NCBI GenBank assembly: GCA_038116915.1
Contig: JAYOEU010000003.1
Coordinates: 1 to 64,000, forward strand
Length of the DNA stretch: 64,000 nucleotides
Direction of reading: 5' to 3'
DNA from: JADHLJ01 sp038116915
Lineage (GTDB): Bacteria > Pseudomonadota > Alphaproteobacteria > Thalassobaculales > Thalassobaculaceae
Under the pieces are notes generated by a model. That model was not told the origin of the DNA. It did not search any database and saw only the letters and a program-made list of their open reading frames with translations. Each line of letters begins with the position of its first letter. The first letter of the stretch is position 1. This document shows, piece by piece, positions 9,701 to 17,364 of this stretch. The position numbers and the translations under genes are program-made.

Positions 9701-10391
9701 CACGCCGGTCATGTCCATGTCCCGATGGCTCTGCGATGTGGCCGCCGATGTTGATATTCAGATGTTCAATTCCGTGCGGTCTCCCAACGACATCGTCTAT
9801 GCCAGGGAATTCGACTACATGGTCGAACGCTATCGCATGTTCTCCTCGGTGCAGGTCTCCGAGACCCGCGGCGAGCGTGGAGACTGGACGGGGCTCTCCG
9901 GACGGATTTCAAGGCCGATGCTTGAATTGGTGTCGCCGGACTTGTTTGACCGGGAAGTCTATATGTGCGGCCCGCAGGGATTCATGGATGCCGCGCGGGC
10001 GTTGTTGGGCGAGATGGGCTTTGACCTCGCGAAACTGCATTCCGAAAGTTTCGGCGGTGTCCGTACCTCGATAGCGGAAAAGGCGCCGCCGTTGGGCGGG
10101 GGGGCGGACGAGGCTGTTCCGGAAACCGGCGCCTTGTCGGTCGAGTTCGCGAAAGCCGGCATTACCGCCGCGACCGACGGGCGCGGGTCGATCTTGGATC
10201 TGGCCGAGGCGCACGACATCGATCTCGACTATGGCTGCCGAACCGGAAGTTGCGGGGATTGCAAGGCCAGACTGATCTCGGGCGAGGTGGATCTGAGTAA
10301 CGATGCGGGCTTGGAGCCAGGTGAGCGGGAAGCCGGCTACATATTGACATGCGTGGCCCACCCGAAAGGCGATTGCGTCATCGATGCCTAG
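6762..10391 (+). CDS. Molybdopterin oxidoreductase fused to FAD/NAD(P)H reductase and 2Fe-2S ferredoxin, nitrate reductase-like
   Basis: A 1209-residue soluble-looking protein without a Tat signal. Residues 1 to about 830 are a bis-MGD molybdoenzyme of the Nas/Nap/formate dehydrogenase group, including the C-terminal MopB-type barrel. The N-terminal Fe-S motif is Cys39-x2-Cys42-x3-Asp46 ... Cys91, with Asp where the third Cys is normal. Cys181 (in AEHCLNAG) aligns with the molybdenum ligand. Residues about 870-1090 are a ferredoxin-reductase module: RSYTISST for FAD, GAGSGITP and CGPQGFMD for NAD(P)H. The last 85 residues are a plant-type 2Fe-2S ferredoxin (CX4CX2C near 1159-1167, last Cys near 1197). 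The expected path is NAD(P)H to FAD to 2Fe-2S to Mo. The adjacent NarK-type gene suggests nitrate as substrate, but this is inference. Confidence 0.88.
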   Translation: MPSELPVIDHAGALEDSGSLPPWVADGPVQGAAGTPYSCSFCGVGDNGFLHAETSGNMELSADLGAGKTHYSGGADVTERNVRQTLPTAGCVKLKLSMAAQKPAFPIHLAPSVLDADGQRRTISYAEAIKAFADLQLAHRGRMGKTLFYACGQIDYFAIFAVQEVFRLLGVRNLTGNAEHCLNAGAVHNEILTGQEGPFLTIDQSVTGPDRFFLFNGWNGLVTHPPVYRAISRREDLDAFLVEVAVTETAIDLAKKLGPERVLLVKPRSDPHLALSVAHELLTAHGAAIEGRFIEHFAEADSFERFSSFARQSRFEPRHVAGRIAPEPEYEARLEDGIRMIARKLAERGTVPINIPSVGLSQSSGVVAHCLWGSALAMVGKYGLNPDGSPAGGTLRVPGQINAESEVQGLSRKYYMGRIPIEETAEAARRMGLPDDAYQGVVEDEPRAALDYADFTSDAGELFVFMGTQFEANMMDRRRWITKLKDPKTKILVIDPIPDPFTLKHAHLIIPAPPHIAATKLYQNGEWKMSLSVPGKHPAPETRSDATILYDMMAAVAGQLASDPNRRADHADLARHLDSGYLEERFASGLKRMQGEVDRAQLWRRIQDYMVAGRGPLYCRPEHADGRPIEWTELVEHGAVVYGGVGVNRYVLDYDNPDRKPFAGIFREPRDFRFFVPTEDDLHIPHGMILNSGRSSLSSDRKAVQFATSTFNSGKATPLVNMPDENPCHVSPMLAKKLGLVEGDRIRVTGRKTGASIDLPAVITDRVKGETAYVSFHKNRAQIEAEVYVNDVTTAEERCAYCSQTSLKSSPVLFERIPAAEIRSRDGQAAPAVVSGLRGAGEGLDTTKIDTRADLPVWSGQDTPLYVNEIIRETHDVFTFRLQGDPLCRFTYLPGQFCSLVLNIDGKKVVRSYTISSTPTRPYVLEITVKRVPGGLVSNWLPDNLKVGDRIEVAGPKGKFHLTPGAIPRKVLFLGAGSGITPVMSMSRWLCDVAADVDIQMFNSVRSPNDIVYAREFDYMVERYRMFSSVQVSETRGERGDWTGLSGRISRPMLELVSPDLFDREVYMCGPQGFMDAARALLGEMGFDLAKLHSESFGGVRTSIAEKAPPLGGGADEAVPETGALSVEFAKAGITAATDGRGSILDLAEAHDIDLDYGCRTGSCGDCKARLISGEVDLSNDAGLEPGEREAGYILTCVAHPKGDCVIDA

Positions 10392-10557
10392 TCCGGTGGT
10401 TCCCGGAGTGGCGTGAATCCCTTCTCCCCTGGGCTTCGGAAGGGAAATCCGACAGCGTAGATCCATTGGATCCCTGCCGGGGCGACCCGATCGCCCGATA
10501 CCAGATTGTGTCTTGGAAGCGCTGATTGTCCAAATGGATGATGAACCCGGGATCGGG

Positions 10558-10571
10558 CAACACTATTGTTG
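10558..10571. promoter_or_regulatory. Inverted repeat, possible operator
   Basis: CAACA and TGTTG flank a 4-base centre. It is 15 bases before a second inverted repeat and about 170 bases before the lyase start codon. Short enough to be chance. Confidence 0.25.
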
Positions 10572-10585
10572 ATGGATCGGAGATT

Positions 10586-10603
10586 CCGCACCACACTGTG
10601 CGG
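10586..10603. promoter_or_regulatory. Inverted repeat, possible operator
   Basis: CCGCAC and GTGCGG arranged as 6+6+6, perfect arms. It lies upstream of the 2-hydroxyacyl-CoA lyase-like gene and could be a binding site for a dimeric regulator. No regulator is adjacent. Confidence 0.3.
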
Positions 10604-10743
10604 ACTGAGTGGTTCCGGCTTCGGGGCCCTCTGTCGAAATGGGCTCTGCTGCGCATATCAAAACCAAAAGAGCAACGCGGCAAATCTGGACTGTCGTCCC
10701 ACCAACAGCCCGGTATCGGACATTCGGATGAGAGAGGAATGAT

Positions 10744-12402
10744 ATGAGCAAGATTACTGGAGCCACCCTGATCGCCAGGAGCCTCAAGCAGCAGGGAATT
10801 GACCATCTTTTCGGTGTCGTCGGTTTTCCGGTCGGCCCGATCGCCGAAGCCGCGCAGAAGGAAGGCATCAACTATGTCGGCATGCGCAACGAGCAGTCGG
10901 CGTCCTACGCCGCGCAAGCCTATGGCTACATGACGGGGCGCCCCGGTGCCTGCATCGTGGTGACCGGACCGGGCGTGGTGCACGGCCTGGCGGGCCTTGC
11001 GAATGCGCAGCAGAACTGTTGGCCGATGATCTTGATCGGCGGCGCCTCGGAAACCTACCGCGGCGGCATGGGCGCCTTCCAGGAAGAGCGCCAGGTGCTG
11101 ATCGCCACGCCGTTTTGTAAGTTCGCGCATGGTATCGAAAGCGTCCAGCGCATCCCGTATTACGTCGAAATGGCGACCCGGCATGCGATCTACGGCCGTC
11201 CGGGTGCCTGCTATCTCGATATGCCCGACGACATCATTCAAGGCGAATGCGACCTCAGCGAAATCACCCAGGTCCAAAAGGTTCCGGAACCGCCGCGGAT
11301 GATCGCGCCGAACGAGAACATCGACGCCGCCCTGGACCTGCTCGAAAAGGCGGAGCGGCCGATGGTGCTGGTCGGCAAGGGCATGGCCTGGGCGCAGGCG
11401 GAGGACGAGGTGCGCGAGTTCATCGACCGCACGCAGCTTCCCTTCGTGCGCTCGCCGATGGGCAAGGGGGTGGTCCCCGACAACCATCCGCTCGCCGCGT
11501 CGGCGGCCCGGACCCTGGCGCTGCAGCAGGCGGACGTCATTTTCCTGATGGGCGCCCGCTTCAACTGGATCTTCCATTTCGGCCTGCCGCCGCGGTTCGC
11601 CCCCGACGTCAAGGTCATTCAGTTGGACATCTCGCCGGAGGAAATCGGCCACAACAAGCCGTCGGAAGTCGCGCTTGTCGGTGACGGCAAGGCGATCATG
11701 GGCCAGATGAACAAGGCCCTGGAGGGACGGCAGTGGTTCTATCCGAAGGACACGCCGTGGCGGAAGGCGCTGGGCGACAAGATCTCAACCAACGTCCAGA
11801 CGATTTCGGCCCAGGTCAACGACGACACCGCGCCGGCCGGCTATTACCGGGCGCTGCGGGACGTCGCGGCCTGGATGCCCGAGAACGCGGTCCTCAGCGC
11901 CGAAGGTGCCGGAACCATGGATATCGGCCTTACCCAGCTGCCGGTCGCCAATGCGCGGGCCTGCCTGAATGCCGGCACCTACGGAACCATGGGCGTCGGG
12001 CTCGGTCACGCGATTGCGGCGTGCATCGTCCATCCGGACAAGCCGGTCATCCATCTCTCGGGTGACTCGGCCATTGGCTTTTCCGGCATGGAGATGGAAA
12101 CGCTGGTCCGCTACAACCTGCCGGCCAAGATCGTCGTGCTGAACAACGGCGGCATCGGCCCGGGCATGCCGGAGATTCCGGAAAACCCGATGATGAACAT
12201 GAAGCCGAACACGCTCATTTACGGGGCGCGCTACGACAAGATCATGGAGGATTTTGGCGGCAAGGGCTTCTTCGTCGAGGATCCGAAGGATATCCCGGCG
12301 GCGCTCGACAAGGCGATGGCCTTCCCGGGACCGGCGTTGGTCAACATCGTGATTTCGCAAAACTCGACCCGTAAGGCGCAGCAATTCGCGTGGCGTACGT
12401 GA
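10744..12402 (+). CDS. ThDP-dependent 2-hydroxyacyl-CoA lyase / oxalyl-CoA decarboxylase family enzyme
   Basis: A 552-residue thiamine-diphosphate enzyme. Glu50 (in MRNEQSASYAA) is the cofactor-activating glutamate. The ThDP/Mg motif runs from GDSA near 440 to Asn467-Asn468. Several stretches resemble eukaryotic 2-hydroxyacyl-CoA lyase more than oxalyl-CoA decarboxylase: MGAFQE, GARFNWIFHFGLPPRF and the C-terminal TRKAQQFAW. Lyases of this type split 2-hydroxyacyl-CoA to an aldehyde and formyl-CoA; decarboxylases convert oxalyl-CoA to formyl-CoA. Gly472 sits where the family normally has an active-site Tyr (NNGGIY). A strong hairpin follows the gene. A formyl-CoA transferase-like gene lies 42 kb away. 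Family firm, substrate open. Confidence 0.88.
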   Translation: MSKITGATLIARSLKQQGIDHLFGVVGFPVGPIAEAAQKEGINYVGMRNEQSASYAAQAYGYMTGRPGACIVVTGPGVVHGLAGLANAQQNCWPMILIGGASETYRGGMGAFQEERQVLIATPFCKFAHGIESVQRIPYYVEMATRHAIYGRPGACYLDMPDDIIQGECDLSEITQVQKVPEPPRMIAPNENIDAALDLLEKAERPMVLVGKGMAWAQAEDEVREFIDRTQLPFVRSPMGKGVVPDNHPLAASAARTLALQQADVIFLMGARFNWIFHFGLPPRFAPDVKVIQLDISPEEIGHNKPSEVALVGDGKAIMGQMNKALEGRQWFYPKDTPWRKALGDKISTNVQTISAQVNDDTAPAGYYRALRDVAAWMPENAVLSAEGAGTMDIGLTQLPVANARACLNAGTYGTMGVGLGHAIAACIVHPDKPVIHLSGDSAIGFSGMEMETLVRYNLPAKIVVLNNGGIGPGMPEIPENPMMNMKPNTLIYGARYDKIMEDFGGKGFFVEDPKDIPAALDKAMAFPGPALVNIVISQNSTRKAQQFAWRT

Positions 12403-12438
12403 GTTCGTTCTGACGGGCTTTTGTTTCGAAACACGCGG

Positions 12439-12465
12439 CGGGCACGGACTGAACATCCGTGCCCG
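12439..12465 (+). terminator. Hairpin terminator between convergent genes
   Basis: A perfect 10-base stem (CGGGCACGGA / TCCGTGCCCG) with a 7-base loop, followed by TTGTGCTTT. It lies 36 bases after the lyase stop codon and between that gene and the convergent quinone oxidoreductase. Confidence 0.7.
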
Positions 12466-12498
12466 TTGTGCTTTGCGGGCCGATCCCGCCAGGACCGG

Positions 12499-13473
12499 TC
12501 AGGCGGTAAGGACGATAGAGCCGGCCGATTGCCGCGCTTCCAGCGACCGGTGAGCCTCCGAGGCATCCGCGAGCGGGAATGACGCCGGCGCGTTCACCTT
12601 GAGCGTGCCGTCGGTCAGACCGGTGAAGAGCGCGTCCGCCATTGCGTCCAGGCTTTCGCGGTCGGCCGTGTAGTGAAAGAGCATCGGCCGGGTCACGCTG
12701 TAGGATCCCCGGCTCAGCCTGGATATCTGGAACGGGTCGATCGGGCCGGAGGATTGGCCGAAATTCACCAGATGGCCGAGGTCCGCCAGACAGTCGAGCG
12801 AGCCGTCGAAGGTATCGTGTCCGACGGAATCGTAGGCGACGTCGACGCCGCGGCCGCTGGTGATCTGTTTGACGCGCGCGACAAAATCCTCATCCCTGTA
12901 GAGGATGACCTCATCACAGCCGGAACGCGCCGCCAGTTCGGCCTTCGCGTCGCTGCCGACGGTTCCGATGACGGTTGCGCCGATGCGATGGGCCCATTGA
13001 CACAAGAGCTGGCCGACCCCGCCGGCGGCGGCATGCACCAGGATGGTGTCCTTCGGGCCGATCGGATGCACCCGGTGCAAAAGCATGTGCGCGGTCAGGC
13101 CCTTGACCAGAACAGCGGCGGCGACGTCATCCGAGATGCCTTCGGGCACTCGAACCAGATCCCGCGCAGGGATCAGCCGGGCACCGGCATAGGCGCCGTA
13201 GCCGCTGGTGAAATAAGCGGCCCGGTCCCCCGGCCGAAAGCCGTCAACCCGCGCTCCGACCGCCTCAATGACGCCGGCGGCCTCAAGGCCGGGAATCCCA
13301 GGCAGCTTCAGTGTCTGATAGAGGCCCGAGCGCACGTAACAGTCATGAAAATTAACCCCGATCGCGGTCTGCCGCAGCAAAACCTCCCCGGGGCCGGGAT
13401 CGCCGACCTCCACCTTCTCCAGCCGCAGGACCTCGGGTCCGCCGGTTTCCCGCAATACGATTGCATCGGCCAT
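12499..13473 (-). CDS. Zinc-free quinone oxidoreductase (medium-chain dehydrogenase/reductase)
   Basis: A 324-residue NADPH:quinone reductase-like protein (Qor family). The catalytic front contains the GVNFHDCYVRSGLY and PGIPGLEAAGVI segments. The Rossmann domain begins at VHAAAGGVGQLLCQWA. The zinc-binding cysteines of alcohol dehydrogenases are absent, as expected for Qor. A good ribosome binding site (GGGAGCGGAAG) precedes the ATG at 13473. Activity is probably NADPH-dependent one- or two-electron reduction of quinones or enones in the cytoplasm. It is monocistronic, with 132 bases to the next minus-strand gene upstream. Confidence 0.93.
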   Translation of the reverse strand: MADAIVLRETGGPEVLRLEKVEVGDPGPGEVLLRQTAIGVNFHDCYVRSGLYQTLKLPGIPGLEAAGVIEAVGARVDGFRPGDRAAYFTSGYGAYAGARLIPARDLVRVPEGISDDVAAAVLVKGLTAHMLLHRVHPIGPKDTILVHAAAGGVGQLLCQWAHRIGATVIGTVGSDAKAELAARSGCDEVILYRDEDFVARVKQITSGRGVDVAYDSVGHDTFDGSLDCLADLGHLVNFGQSSGPIDPFQISRLSRGSYSVTRPMLFHYTADRESLDAMADALFTGLTDGTLKVNAPASFPLADASEAHRSLEARQSAGSIVLTA

Positions 13474-13605
13474 CGTGTACTTCCGCTCCCTTGCTTAACC
13501 CCTTGAGCATCACTGGCTTGGGGAAGATCCCGATCCAGCGACGCAACCATCCCGCAGTCTGAGGCGGTTCCCGCCGTCCGGCAACCACGCCGGGCTTTCG
13601 TTGAT

Positions 13606-14775
13606 CTACGCCGCCGAAAAACTCTCGTGACTCACAAGCCACCGCCGCATCTCCGCGATCGGCGGATCGATGCCGATACCCGGTCCGTCGCCCAGATGGA
13701 ACAGGCCGTCCGCCATGCCGGGAAGCGTTTGGATTACTTGGGTTCGGAGTGGATTTGGATTGGTGTCGACCTCCAGCAGCCCGGCCCCTCCGGCCGCCGC
13801 CAGAACGTGCGCGGAGTGCACCAGACCGATGCCGCCGGACAGCCAGTGGGGGCAATAGGTGCGGCCGGCGGCAAGGGCTTCGCGGCCAGCCTCAAGGCAC
13901 CCATCGACGCCGCCCCATTTGCCGATATCAGGCTGGACATAGGCGAACCAGCCGGTGCTTTCGGCGAGGCCGGCCGCGTCGAGAATGTTTTCGCCGCCGG
14001 CAAGCGGGATCGGGCATTCCGCCGCGAGGATGCGCCATTGCTCGGTGGGCGTGGTGGCGACCATCGGCTCCTCGAACCACTCGACACCCGCGTCGGCAAG
14101 CATGGAGATCGCCGCCCGGGCTTGCTCCAGCGTCCAGCACTGGTTGGCATCGACGAACAGCCGCTCGCCGGAGCGCATGCCGGCGCGCAGAGCCCGGAGA
14201 TTCCGGCGGTCGGTTTCCGCGCCGAAGCCGATCTTCAGCTTGAAGGCGCGGTAGCCCTCGGCCCGGACCCGTGCGGTAACCTCGACACAGTCGCTCGGAT
14301 TGAGCCCGCTGCCATAGGCCGGCACCCGGTCCGGCGCGCCGGGATTGAGCATCCGGCGCAGAGGCTTGCCTTCCCGGCGCGCGGCGAGATCCCAGAGTGC
14401 CTGATTGCACGCCGCCAGAACCCCGCTCACCGGCCCGTGCTCGCTCGCCTGGACTTTCAGGATGTGAAACTTGCGGATGAGATCATTGGTGAAGGCGCCG
14501 GGACTCTCAACCGTCGCGCCGAGCAACTCCCTTGGCAGCAGGGTCGCCGCCAGCCGCGCCCGGTATTCGGTGGTGATGATCGGGAAATTTCCCCAGATCT
14601 CGCCCCAGCCATGGAAACCATCGGTGTCCTCGATCCGGATCAGTGCGGTCGCCCGTGCGGGAATGCTGCCGAAGGAGGTGACGACCGGGGTGTCTATCTC
14701 GGCCCTAAGGGCATGGATGTCGAGTTTGGCGATCGGGGCCGGAGGGGTCATCGAGGTGGTTTCCATTCCTGCCAT
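13606..14775 (-). CDS. Enolase-superfamily enzyme, mandelate racemase/muconate lactonizing type
   Basis: A 389-residue (alpha/beta)8 barrel enzyme. The C-terminal barrel shows the KxK base motif in FKLKIGF, metal ligands in VDANQCW, WFEEPM and AGGENI, and a late His in CPHWLSGG. This arrangement is that of mandelate racemase/acid sugar dehydratase-like members, which abstract the alpha proton of a carboxylate. The start could be the ATG at 14775, 14766 or 14751; the first is given. It is divergent from a D-aminoacylase-like gene with 112 bases between, so the two may share a control region and a catabolic role. The substrate is not predictable here. Confidence 0.9.
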   Translation of the reverse strand: MAGMETTSMTPPAPIAKLDIHALRAEIDTPVVTSFGSIPARATALIRIEDTDGFHGWGEIWGNFPIITTEYRARLAATLLPRELLGATVESPGAFTNDLIRKFHILKVQASEHGPVSGVLAACNQALWDLAARREGKPLRRMLNPGAPDRVPAYGSGLNPSDCVEVTARVRAEGYRAFKLKIGFGAETDRRNLRALRAGMRSGERLFVDANQCWTLEQARAAISMLADAGVEWFEEPMVATTPTEQWRILAAECPIPLAGGENILDAAGLAESTGWFAYVQPDIGKWGGVDGCLEAGREALAAGRTYCPHWLSGGIGLVHSAHVLAAAGGAGLLEVDTNPNPLRTQVIQTLPGMADGLFHLGDGPGIGIDPPIAEMRRWLVSHESFSAA

Positions 14776-14887
14776 GAGGGAAAGCAGCTACTTGTTTTTA
14801 CCGCTCTGGATATTGTCGAAACCGGCATTTCGAGGCAACGTGCGTCGGACTTCGAAAGTGGGACGACTCGCTCGGGAGAAGCAGCTC

Positions 14888-16606
14888 ATGCATGATCTGG
14901 TCATTCGCGGAGGCTCCATCATTGACGGCACGGGCGCCGGCCAGAGCACAGGCGATATCGCCATCGACAACGGTGTCATCAGCGAAGTCGGCGGCAAGGC
15001 CAGACCCGGCAAGAGGGAGATGAAGGCCGATGGCCTGCTGGTCACGCCGGGCTGGGTGGATATCCACACCCATTATGACGGCCAGGCGACCTGGGACCCG
15101 GAATTGGCGTCGTCGTCCTGGAACGGCTCGACCACGATCCTGTTCGGCAATTGCGGCGTCGGCTTCGCCCCGGTGCGCTCGGAGCATCACGACGCGCTGA
15201 TCGATCTCATGGAAGGGGTCGAGGATATTCCGGGCATCGCGCTCGCCGAGGGTCTGTCCTGGGATTGGGAGAGCTTTCCTGAGTATCTCGACGCGCTGGA
15301 GCGTCAGGAGCGGGTGATCGATGTCGGGGCCCAGATGCCGCATCACGCGCTGCGCGTCTATGTGATGGGAGAGCGGGCGATCCGCCACGAGGCGGCGACG
15401 GAAGAGGATATCGCCACCATGGCGCGGCTGACCGAGGAGGCGCTGAAGGCCGGCGCCTTCGGTTTCACCACCTCCCGAACCGACCAGCACAAGACCACCA
15501 CCGGCGACATGGTGCCGGGACGTTATTCCCGGACAGAGGAATTGATCGGGATCGGCCGCGCGCTCGGCAAGGCCGGCACCGGCGCCTTCGGAATGATCTC
15601 GGACTTCGAGGATGAGGCGGCGGAATTCGAGTGGATGACCCGCCTCGGCGCCGAGATCAAAAGGCCGCTCTGGTTCCTCTTGACCGACCGTTCCTATGAC
15701 CCGCAACGCTGGCGCCGGCTGCTGGCCGGGGCGAAGGCCGCGGGCGCGAGCGGGGCCGATATCACTGCCCAGATCGCAGGCCGTCCGGTGGGGCTGATCC
15801 TGGGATTGACGACCTCGCTCACCTCCTTCTCGGTGCGCTCCGGCTTCAAGGCGCTGGAAAGCCTTCCGCTCGCCGAGCGTCTTGCTAAGCTCAGGGATCC
15901 CGCGGTCAAGCGCGCCATCCTGGGCGAGGAGGTCTCGGCCAAGCTGCTCGACATCCTGCCGCCGTTGCAGCGCGAGATCACCACGCGCTGGGACCGCATG
16001 TACCCGCTCGGCGATCCACCGAATTACGAGCCGGCACCCGATCAGTCGGTCGCCGCCATCGCCAAGCGCGAGGGCAAGTCACCGGAGGAGTGGGCCTATG
16101 ACTATCTCGTGGCGGGCGACGGTTCCTCCAAGTTCCTGTTCCCGGTGACCAACTATGTGAGCGGCGATCTGGAACCGGTGCGTGAGATGCTGACCGATCC
16201 GCGGACCTTGCTGGGCTTGAGCGATGGCGGCGCACATTGCGGGCTGATCTGCGATGCCAGCGTGCCGAGCTTCATGCTGGCCCATTGGGCGCGCGACCGC
16301 TCCCGCGGTGAACGGTTGCCGCTGGAATGGGTGGTGAAGCGTCAGACCAGCGAGACCGCCGATTTCTTCGGCTTCAAGGACCGGGGCCGGCTGGAGGTTG
16401 GAAAGAAGGCGGATCTCAACCTCATTGATTTCGACAATCTGCGTCCGCGCGCGCCGGAAATCGTCAATGACCTGCCGGCGGGCGGCAAACGCCTCATTCA
16501 AAAGGTCGACGGGTATGAGGCGACGATCGTCTCGGGCGTGCCGATCTTCGAGCGCGGCATCGCCACGGGCGCAAGGCCGGGCAGGCTGGTGCGGGCCGGG
16601 CGCTGA
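14888..16606 (+). CDS. N-acyl-D-amino-acid deacylase-like amidohydrolase
   Basis: A 572-residue amidohydrolase of the D-aminoacylase/dihydroorotase-like superfamily. The metal site His60-Thr-His62 in VDIHTHYDG is followed by the characteristic NCGVGFAPV segment, a late DGGAHCGL motif, and the C-terminal GRLEVGKKADLNLID strand found in this family. The start is the ATG at 14888 with GGGAGAAG as ribosome binding site; the frame stays open upstream but that part is antisense to the enolase-type gene. It probably hydrolyses an N-acylated amino acid or cyclic amide in the cytoplasm. It is followed after 11 bases by an SDR gene, likely in the same transcript. Confidence 0.9.
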   Translation: MHDLVIRGGSIIDGTGAGQSTGDIAIDNGVISEVGGKARPGKREMKADGLLVTPGWVDIHTHYDGQATWDPELASSSWNGSTTILFGNCGVGFAPVRSEHHDALIDLMEGVEDIPGIALAEGLSWDWESFPEYLDALERQERVIDVGAQMPHHALRVYVMGERAIRHEAATEEDIATMARLTEEALKAGAFGFTTSRTDQHKTTTGDMVPGRYSRTEELIGIGRALGKAGTGAFGMISDFEDEAAEFEWMTRLGAEIKRPLWFLLTDRSYDPQRWRRLLAGAKAAGASGADITAQIAGRPVGLILGLTTSLTSFSVRSGFKALESLPLAERLAKLRDPAVKRAILGEEVSAKLLDILPPLQREITTRWDRMYPLGDPPNYEPAPDQSVAAIAKREGKSPEEWAYDYLVAGDGSSKFLFPVTNYVSGDLEPVREMLTDPRTLLGLSDGGAHCGLICDASVPSFMLAHWARDRSRGERLPLEWVVKRQTSETADFFGFKDRGRLEVGKKADLNLIDFDNLRPRAPEIVNDLPAGGKRLIQKVDGYEATIVSGVPIFERGIATGARPGRLVRAGR

Positions 16607-16617
16607 GGCGCGGGCCC

Positions 16618-17364
16618 ATGAAGATCGAGGAGAGAGATCTCGATTTTTCCGCCAAGCGGGTGCTGGTCACCGGCGCGGCGAGCGGGATAGGCGCCGCCAT
16701 GGCGCGGACCTTTCATGCCCATGGCGCGTCGATGTTGCTCACGGACCGGGACGAAAGCGGACTCGCGGAGATCGCGGGCGACCTGCCGGGAAGCCGGAGC
16801 ATCATCTTCGATCAGGCGGACCCGGCCTCGATCCAGGCGCTGGCGGAGGTGGCGGGGCCGGTTGATGTGCTGCTGAACAACGCCGGCGTGCTCTGGTCCG
16901 GGCCGTTTGCCGAGATGCCGATGGCCGAGCTCGACCGGGTTTCCACGATCAATTTCATGGGGCCGATGCGGGTCGCGCATGCGGTTGGTCTCGGCATGCT
17001 CCGACGGGGCACGGGGGTGATCGTCAATACCTCCTCCCAGTTAGCGTTTCACGGCTCGGCCGAGCGCGCGGTCTATGCAGCCACCAAGGCCGGGATCGCC
17101 CAGTTCACCAAGTCGATCGCCGCCGAATGGGCGCCGCGCGGCGTGCGGGTGGTGGCGATCGCGCCGGGGCGCACCCTGACCAACCTCAACCGCTACCTGT
17201 TGGATGATGATGCAAAACGCGCCGAGGCATTGCGCGGCATTCCGGCGGGGCGCCTTGCGGAGGCTTCGGAAATGGCGCGGCTCGCCCTGCTGCTCGCGTC
17301 GGACGTCCTGGGCTATGTGGTTGGCGAGACGGTGATCTCCGACGGCGGCTATGTCCTGCTCTAG
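16618..17364 (+). CDS. Short-chain dehydrogenase/reductase (SDR)
   Basis: A 248-residue classical SDR. The cofactor motif TGAASGIG is near residue 20, NNAG near 85, the catalytic Ser in NTSSQLAF, and YAATK gives the Tyr-x3-Lys pair. The C-terminus ends with the usual ISDGGYVLL strand. It sits 11 bases after the D-aminoacylase-like gene and overlaps the end of the convergent capD-type gene by 4 bases. It is NAD(P)-dependent; the alcohol or ketone substrate is unknown, although co-transcription suggests a shared catabolic route. Confidence 0.92.
   Translation: MKIEERDLDFSAKRVLVTGAASGIGAAMARTFHAHGASMLLTDRDESGLAEIAGDLPGSRSIIFDQADPASIQALAEVAGPVDVLLNNAGVLWSGPFAEMPMAELDRVSTINFMGPMRVAHAVGLGMLRRGTGVIVNTSSQLAFHGSAERAVYAATKAGIAQFTKSIAAEWAPRGVRVVAIAPGRTLTNLNRYLLDDDAKRAEALRGIPAGRLAEASEMARLALLLASDVLGYVVGETVISDGGYVLL

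Larger units (their letters stand above)
10392..10743. other. Intergenic stretch, 352 bases
   Basis: No credible gene. It holds two short inverted repeats (10558-10571 and 10586-10603, listed separately) and, at its end, a purine-rich ribosome binding site (AGAGAGGA) for the lyase gene at 10744. It probably contains the promoter of that gene and the end of the molybdoenzyme transcript. Confidence 0.5.

Noticed and set aside
10744..12402. Plain oxalyl-CoA decarboxylase assignment
   Set aside because: The sequence matches the HACL-type blocks better (FNWIFHFGLPPRF, TRKAQ-F-W at the end), and the OXC Tyr is missing. I give the broader family call.
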